From Macrotis lagotis (taxonomy: Eukaryota; Chordata; Mammalia; Peramelemorphia; Peramelidae), in assembly GCF_037893015.1 (NCBI RefSeq), contig NC_133661.1:245841503-245905502 (forward strand): a DNA stretch of 64,000 nucleotides, given 5' to 3'. The position numbers were made by a program, and so were the translations under genes. Shown here in pieces: positions 59,030 through 64,000 of this stretch (the first letter of the stretch is position 1; each line of letters starts with the position of its first letter). The notes under the pieces were generated by a model, which saw only the letters and a program-made list of their open reading frames with translations, was not told where the DNA came from and made no database searches.

Positions 59030-59050
59030 CATATAATATAAATATATATA
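58999..59050. repeat. (AC)n then (AT)n microsatellite
   Basis: About 12 AC units followed by an AT-rich run. 59,051-59,633 unassigned. Confidence 0.9.
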
Positions 59051-59633
59051 TCTTACTAGTTAACCCTTTCAACATTTGATAAACATTTTCATCTGAATCA
59101 TTGATTAAAATGTAAAGGAAAAAGGACATTGGAGGACAAGTTAACTAGAGATATTCTTTAACATTTGTAATACTACATTAATGGACCTGTTCTTTCGGTA
59201 TAATCATTCAACAAATTATAAATTTACATAACTACTACTACTATTCAGACCACATTTTTCCATCTTGTCCAAATGACTCATGAAGTATTTTGTCAAATAC
59301 CTTCCTGAAATACACTAGCAAAACTATATTTCCCTGACTACAAGTCTAGTAACCCTATCAGAAAAAGAAATAAGGTTAATCTAGCATGATTTTTTTTTGG
59401 ATTTTCTTAACTTTTGTTAAGCTTTTCAGTGCTCTTATAATACATTTTTCCTTTATTATGATGATCATCGTGTAGTTTGTTCTCTTGGTTCTGCTTGTAT
59501 TGCTTTGAATCAGTTCATATAACATTGCACAAGTTTATATGAATTTTTATTATTGTATATTTGATGACCGAGCAAAAGATATTCTTATTTGTTTTGGAGA
59601 ATGGAATTTCTTGCATTAAAAATATGTGTCTAG

Positions 59634-59784
59634 GGGCAGCTAGGTGGCATAGTAGATAAAGTACCGGCCCTGGAGTCAGGAGTACCTGGGTTCAAATCCG
59701 GTCTCAGATACTTAATAATTACCTAACTGTGTGGCCTTGGGCAAGCCACTTAACCCCATTTGCCTTACAAAAACCTAAAAAAAA
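59634..59784 (+). mobile_element. tRNA-headed SINE, subfamily b
   Basis: 'gggttcaaatccggtctcag' and 'ccccatttgcc' variants; target duplication around atgtgtct. Confidence 0.96.
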
Positions 59785-59814
59785 AATGTGTCTGTAAAAA
59801 AGTAGTATTTTAAA

Positions 59815-60228
59815 ATATCCCTTATTTTGATGATCAACTGTGAAGGACTCAGCTCTTCTCAGCAGTTCAGTGATCAAGGACAGTCCTAAAAGACTTGATG
59901 GAAAATGATGGAAAATGCTGTCCACATCCAGAGAAACTATGGACTCAGCAAACCAGAGTACACCATGTTCACTTTTTAAAACTTTTATATTTTTTCTTTC
60001 TCATGTTTTTTTCCCCTTTAGTTCTAATTCTTCTTTTACAGAATGACTTATATGGAAATATGTAAAACATGATTGTACATGTACAACCTGTATCAGATCA
60101 CTCAATGCCATGGGGAGAGAGGGAAAGAGGGTGGTAGAAAAAATGTGGAAATCAGAAGTTTACAAAATGGTGAATGTTGAAAACTATCTATGCATTTAAT
60201 TGGAAAAAAATAATATAAAAATGAAATA
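59815..60228 (+). mobile_element. L1 3' UTR end, + strand
   Basis: 'tgatgatcaactgtgaagga', 'tcttctcagcagttcagtga', 'cacatccagagaaactatgg', 'gattgtacatgtacaacctg', 'attggaaaaaaataatataa'. Confidence 0.75.
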
Positions 60229-60234
60229 TCCTTG

Positions 60235-60388
60235 GGGCAGCTAGGTGGCGTAGTGGATAAAGCACCGGCCCTGGAGTCAGGAGTACCTGGGTTCAAATCC
60301 GGTCTTAGACACTTAATAATTACCTAGCTGTGTGGCCTTGGGCAAGCCACTTAACCCCGTTTGCCTTGCAAAAAAACCTAAAAAAAAA
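60235..60388 (+). mobile_element. tRNA-headed SINE, subfamily b
   Basis: Very well preserved copy at the 3' edge of the L1 tail; target duplication aaatatcctt. Confidence 0.97.
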
Positions 60389-60398
60389 TATCCTTCAT

Positions 60399-61025
60399 TT
60401 TGACCCACTTTGAGTTGAACCCAAAGTGGCATATCTTGCCAATCTCTAGAATATTTTTATAAGAAATTAAATAATTTACTTTGATACATAGGCAAATGTG
60501 ACTCAAAAAAACTATCTCTGCCTAACAAGAATTTTTTAGAAATAGTTATCTGTGAGCATAGCCTGTGTTCTGGGACTACTACAGAGCTATAAGTTATTTT
60601 CTCCATGTAGTATGCTGTGTTGAGAGTCTGGTTCATTTTAATGAGAGTTCACAAAAGATTATTTCAACAGAAATGATTTTGAAGGGGCATTTTAATACAT
60701 TACAATACATTACAAAGACCTATGGAATGACTTCATCCTAATAATTATGATTACTCTCAGTGCAAATTCATGGAAACAGTCTCTATTTTGAATAATAAAG
60801 GGAATTGAGTAGTTAACATTGGGATGTATTATATTTAAAGAGTTATTTGTACCATTGCAACCTCTTTACTTTGAGCCAGAATTGTCAATAGAACAAATTT
60901 TGTCCTTCTAACCCAGAACAGAGGAGGATATTTGTTTGGTCTTCATCGAGGCTAGGTGACTGAAGTACATTGCATTCATATAATTATTTTCCACATTTAC
61001 TTTCTGGAATATTCTACATTGTAAA
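60399..61025. other. Unassigned intronic sequence
   Basis: No feature except a weak resemblance between 60,690-60,755 and 57,460-57,500. Confidence 0.35.
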
Positions 61026-61039
61026 GGAGCAGCATTTTC

Positions 61040-61209
61040 TTTTTCTTTTTTTAGGTTCTTTTTTTTTTTTTTACAAGGCAGTGGAGTTAAGTGGCTTGCC
61101 CAAGACCACACAGCTAGGTAATTATTAAGTGAAGGAGGCTGGTTTTGAACTCAGGTACTCCTGACTCCAGGGCTGGTGCTCCATTCACTGCGCCACCTAG
61201 CTGCCCCCT
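61040..61209 (-). mobile_element. tRNA-headed SINE
   Basis: Target duplication ggagcagcattttc at 61,026-61,039 and 61,210-61,223. Confidence 0.97.
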
Positions 61210-61428
61210 GGAGCAGCATTTTCAATTGTCTTTTTGTTTTTCCTAGACAAGGTTAAAAAATTTTCATAATGAACTTTATTTGGTAGTGAAGAGAAAAGTA
61301 AAATACAATGATAGAATTAACATTTACAGAAAATGGGGAACAAATTCTAAAGTAACCACTTTGTTCTGTTTTTGTTTTCCTTCACCCTGTCTATAAGGTC
61401 TACCTTTTAAAGAAATCTAGTTGTTAGG

Positions 61429-61592
61429 GGTGGCTAGGTGGCACAGTGGATAAAGCACCAGCCCTGAAGTCAGGAGTACCTGAGTTCAAATCCAGTCTCA
61501 GATGCTTAATAATTAATTACCTAGCTGTGTGGCTTTGGGCATGCCACTTAACCCCATTTGCCTTGCAAAAAAAAAAAAACCCAAAAAAACAA
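61429..61592 (+). mobile_element. tRNA-headed SINE
   Basis: Head change ggggtggctagg and a duplicated aatta; target duplication aagaaatctagttgtt. Confidence 0.95.
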
Positions 61593-61604
61593 GAAATCTA
61601 GTTG

Positions 61605-61735
61605 TTTTACTAGATTACCAAACTAGTACAATGGACTTCGAACCAGGAAGACTTCATGAGTTCAAATCTGCCTTTGGCATTTAAGAAAACTTCAAAATGT
61701 GGTTGTGAAGAGTTTAAAATGACTGAACAACATGG
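61605..61735 (+). mobile_element. MAR1-like SINE, internally deleted
   Basis: 'ccaggaagacttcatgagtt' then 'gttgtgaagagtttaaaatg' and 'actgaacaacatg'. Confidence 0.55.
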
Positions 61736-61789
61736 ACTAGGCATTCATCTGTAATCTCTCCTCAAAACTCCAGTCCCATATTTCTAACT

Positions 61790-63345
61790 GTTTATGAATC
61801 TCTCCAAGGGATATTTACCAGATTATTACATTAAATGTATTTAAAGAAAAACTTAAAACTTTCCCCTTCCAAGCAGTCATTTTATCTCTTTCCTCCCCTT
61901 TTTTTCAGATATCCCCCCCAAAAAACCTCAACATTCTTCCTCTTCACTTTCTGCCCCTTGCAGTCTCACTTCTGACTTCATAAGTCAACTGAAGCTTTTG
62001 TCTCCAAGGTTAATAATGATATACCAATTGCCAAATTCAGTAGCCTTTTCTCAGTCCTCATCCTTAAATGTTTCCTGTAGTATTGACAGTAATGAATCTT
62101 CTAATAGGTATTCTCTTGTTTTTCTTGACCTTATTTTCTCTTGGTTCCCCCAGTCTCTTTTTAGAAAAATTTTTAATGGGACAATGGGGTCGAGTGACTT
62201 ACCCAAGGTTACAAAGATAGTATCAAATGTCTGAGACTGGATTTGAACTAAGGTCCTACTGACTCCAGGGCAAGGGACTCTATCCACCTATCTCTTCTTT
62301 TAGTCCCAAAGCCTAACTGTGGATGTACCCTAAGGCTCTTTTATCTCATCATTTCCCACGTGTTTAGTTATCTCTAAGCAGAAGATTACCAGATCTATCT
62401 GGCTCTACTCTCTCTCTCCTGAGTTATTTAGTTGTCCACCATTACCTGCCTATTTGTTTCCCATAGCATGTCCCATAGACAACTCAAACCTCACATGTCC
62501 AATATTCAACTTTCTTTTATCTCCTAAACCCACTTCTCTTTCTAATATTTCTGTTTATGTTGAGGACACCAACAGCCATCTGATCACCAAGGTTCTCAAC
62601 CTTGGAGTCATCCTTTAAATTTATTTCTTGCTTTCCCTTTTCTCCACACCACCTTCCAATCATTTGCCAAACCTCACTGATTTTATCTCTACAACATTTT
62701 TGGATCACCTCTCCACTCACATAACTTCTAAGCTAGTTGAGGCCCACAGCACCTCTGTTGACTCTTAATTTTCTCAGTCTAATCTAATATTTTTATACCA
62801 CTGCTATTCCTAAACCACAGGCTTTACCATGTTATTCCTCTGCTTTAGTGGCTTACTAATGCCTCTAAGATAAAATGCAAACACTTTTATTTGATATTTA
62901 AAGCTCTTCACATTCTAACTCTAGTCCACCTTTCTGGATTTATTACATTTACTCCCCTTCACACACTCTATATAGGTAATCCAAGTGGGCCTACTTATTG
63001 TTCTTGGTACACAATGTTCCATCTCCATTTTCTGCTGTTTCAAAGACTTCCCTGTGCTTGGAATGCTTTTCCTTATCCTCTGCTTCATAGCATCTCTGAC
63101 TTCAAAGTTCATCTAAAGCAATTTCTTCTACATGTGGCTTTTACTGATTTTTCCCTTACTACTACTTCCTTCTCTCCCTACCCAGAAATTACCAGGTATT
63201 TATATGGACTTATGCCTGCTGTTTCTCCTGATAGAAGTTCCTTGAGGATTGCAAGAGAGGATTTTATCTTTGAATCACTAATGCCTAATCAGTACCATGC
63301 ACCTCTTAGTTTCTTAATAAAAGCTTCTTGATGGATTATTTTCTC
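61790..63345 (+). mobile_element. Long L2 LINE 3' half, split by a SINE
   Basis: L2 order: 'acaactcaaacctcacatgt', 'aaccttggagtcatccttta', 'gccaaacctcactgatttta', the translated run LPCAWNAFPYPLL at 63,047-63,085, 'tctgacttcaaagttcatct', and 3' tail 'gaagttccttgaggattgca'. An open frame at 62,891-63,331 is L2-derived, not a host gene. Confidence 0.78.
62163..62297 (-). mobile_element. tRNA-headed SINE, diverged
   Basis: 'gggacaatggggtcgagtga', 'gagactggatttgaactaag', interrupting the L2. Confidence 0.8.
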
Positions 63346-63534
63346 CCACCCTCAAGTGAAAATAATCTCTCCCTTCTCAGATTTCTCTTAGAAGTTTGCC
63401 TGCATCTATCTCTTCTTTGCACTTCCCTCTGGTATCATATTTGTATATGTAGTTGCCTCCCCCGCCTTAAGATCCTTTATATCAGGCAGGGTTAGATTAC
63501 CCAACACATAACATGTGCTTTGCACATATGGTTA
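63346..63534. other. Pyrimidine-rich, unassigned
   Basis: May be additional L2-like sequence; nothing definite. Confidence 0.3.
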
Positions 63535-63740
63535 AGTTTTCCACTCGTATTTGATTCTTTTGACCTCATTTGGGATTTTCTTGGTAAGAATACTGGTATA
63601 GTTTGCCATTTCCTTCTTTAACTCATTCTATAGATGAGGAACTGAGGTAAGCAGGGTTGATGATTTTGCCTGGTGTCTGAGACTGGATTTGGAGTCACCA
63701 AGAGGAATCTTCATAACTCAAAGCCTAGGACACTATCTAC
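63535..63740 (-). mobile_element. MAR1-like long SINE
   Basis: 'tttgggattttcttggtaag', 'gtttgccatttccttcttta', 'gatgaggaactgaggtaagc'. 63,741-64,000 unassigned, ending in (TA)n. Confidence 0.75.
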
Positions 63741-64000
63741 TTGGTCACATATCTATACCATTATAGGATGCTTAATGGAAGTTTATACTCCCCATTTGAC
63801 TTAGATGATAGATACATTTTCATTGCCACCCACTTTTTAGATTAACTTTAATGATTTTTCTTCAGATACCCTCCTTCACAGGGGAATGATTTTTCAGTAT
63901 CATTATGCTTTTCCTATAAATATGTATGGGTGTGTGTTAAATGTATAAATGTTTATACAAATGTGAGTGTCTCTATGTGAGTATTTCATATATATATATA

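Larger units (their letters stand above)
40029..64000 (+). other. SPTLC2: SPTLC2 intron 1 (5' part)
   Basis: Exon 2, expected to begin with the peptide IHHV and contain KRPFNEAF, was not found by eye on the + strand. The rest of the window is therefore read as intron 1, more than 23.9 kb long here and mostly filled by repeats listed separately. Confidence 0.6.

Noticed and set aside
57380-60760. Similarity between 57,460-57,500 and 60,690-60,755
   Set aside because: Only about 30 bases align by eye; too weak to call a repeat.
62891-63331. 146-codon open frame resembling a small protein
   Set aside because: Its CAWNAFP-like core and 3' context match the L2 LINE 3' region, so it is repeat-derived.

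Overview
The window looks like marsupial nuclear DNA. It is AT-rich and repeat-packed. About 25 copies of one tRNA-headed SINE occur (head near 'gcagctaggtggc', B-box-like 'gttcaaatcc', tail 'gccttgcaaaaacct'), together with longer MAR1/MON1-like and MIR SINEs, marsupial-type L1, and old L2. I infer an opossum or Australian marsupial, and the SINE subfamily alone does not let me name the species.

Only one host gene is supported: exon 1 of SPTLC2 (serine palmitoyltransferase long-chain base subunit 2) on the + strand at about 39,887-40,022. It lies in a CpG island (about 38,885-40,600) with GC boxes, an inverted CCAAT box and an ETS-type site, and ends at a clean phase-0 splice donor. The conserved peptide is one base out of frame with the expected ATG, which suggests a 1-nt assembly error or a real frame change. 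Exon 2 was not found, so 40,023-64,000 is read as the start of intron 1 and 1 to about 39,700 as upstream intergenic DNA.

Layout. 1-11.9 kb: scattered L2, L1 3' ends, SINEs and unassigned sequence. 11.9-20.65 kb: a nest in which an old reverse-strand L1 5' half is split by SINEs, an LTR-like piece, a 5'-truncated L1 and a complete TSD-flanked HAL1-like element (ORF1 only). 20.8-25.2 kb: an unnamed interspersed family (called R here), L2 and L1 pieces. 25.25-32.8 kb: an old L1 holding a near-full-length younger reverse-strand L1 (26,319-32,287) with a 14-bp target duplication. 33-38.4 kb: decayed L1, MIR and R. 38.4-40.6 kb: CpG island with a 9-bp G-rich minisatellite and the SPTLC2 promoter and exon. 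40.6-64 kb: intron 1, with SINEs, R copies, a small hAT element, L1 3' ends and a long L2.

No intact transposon reading frame, CRISPR array, operon or non-coding RNA gene was seen. The most useful points for follow-up are the SPTLC2 exon 1 frame, the promoter minisatellite, and the HAL1-like element whose 3' region carries SINE-derived modules rich in A-to-G changes.
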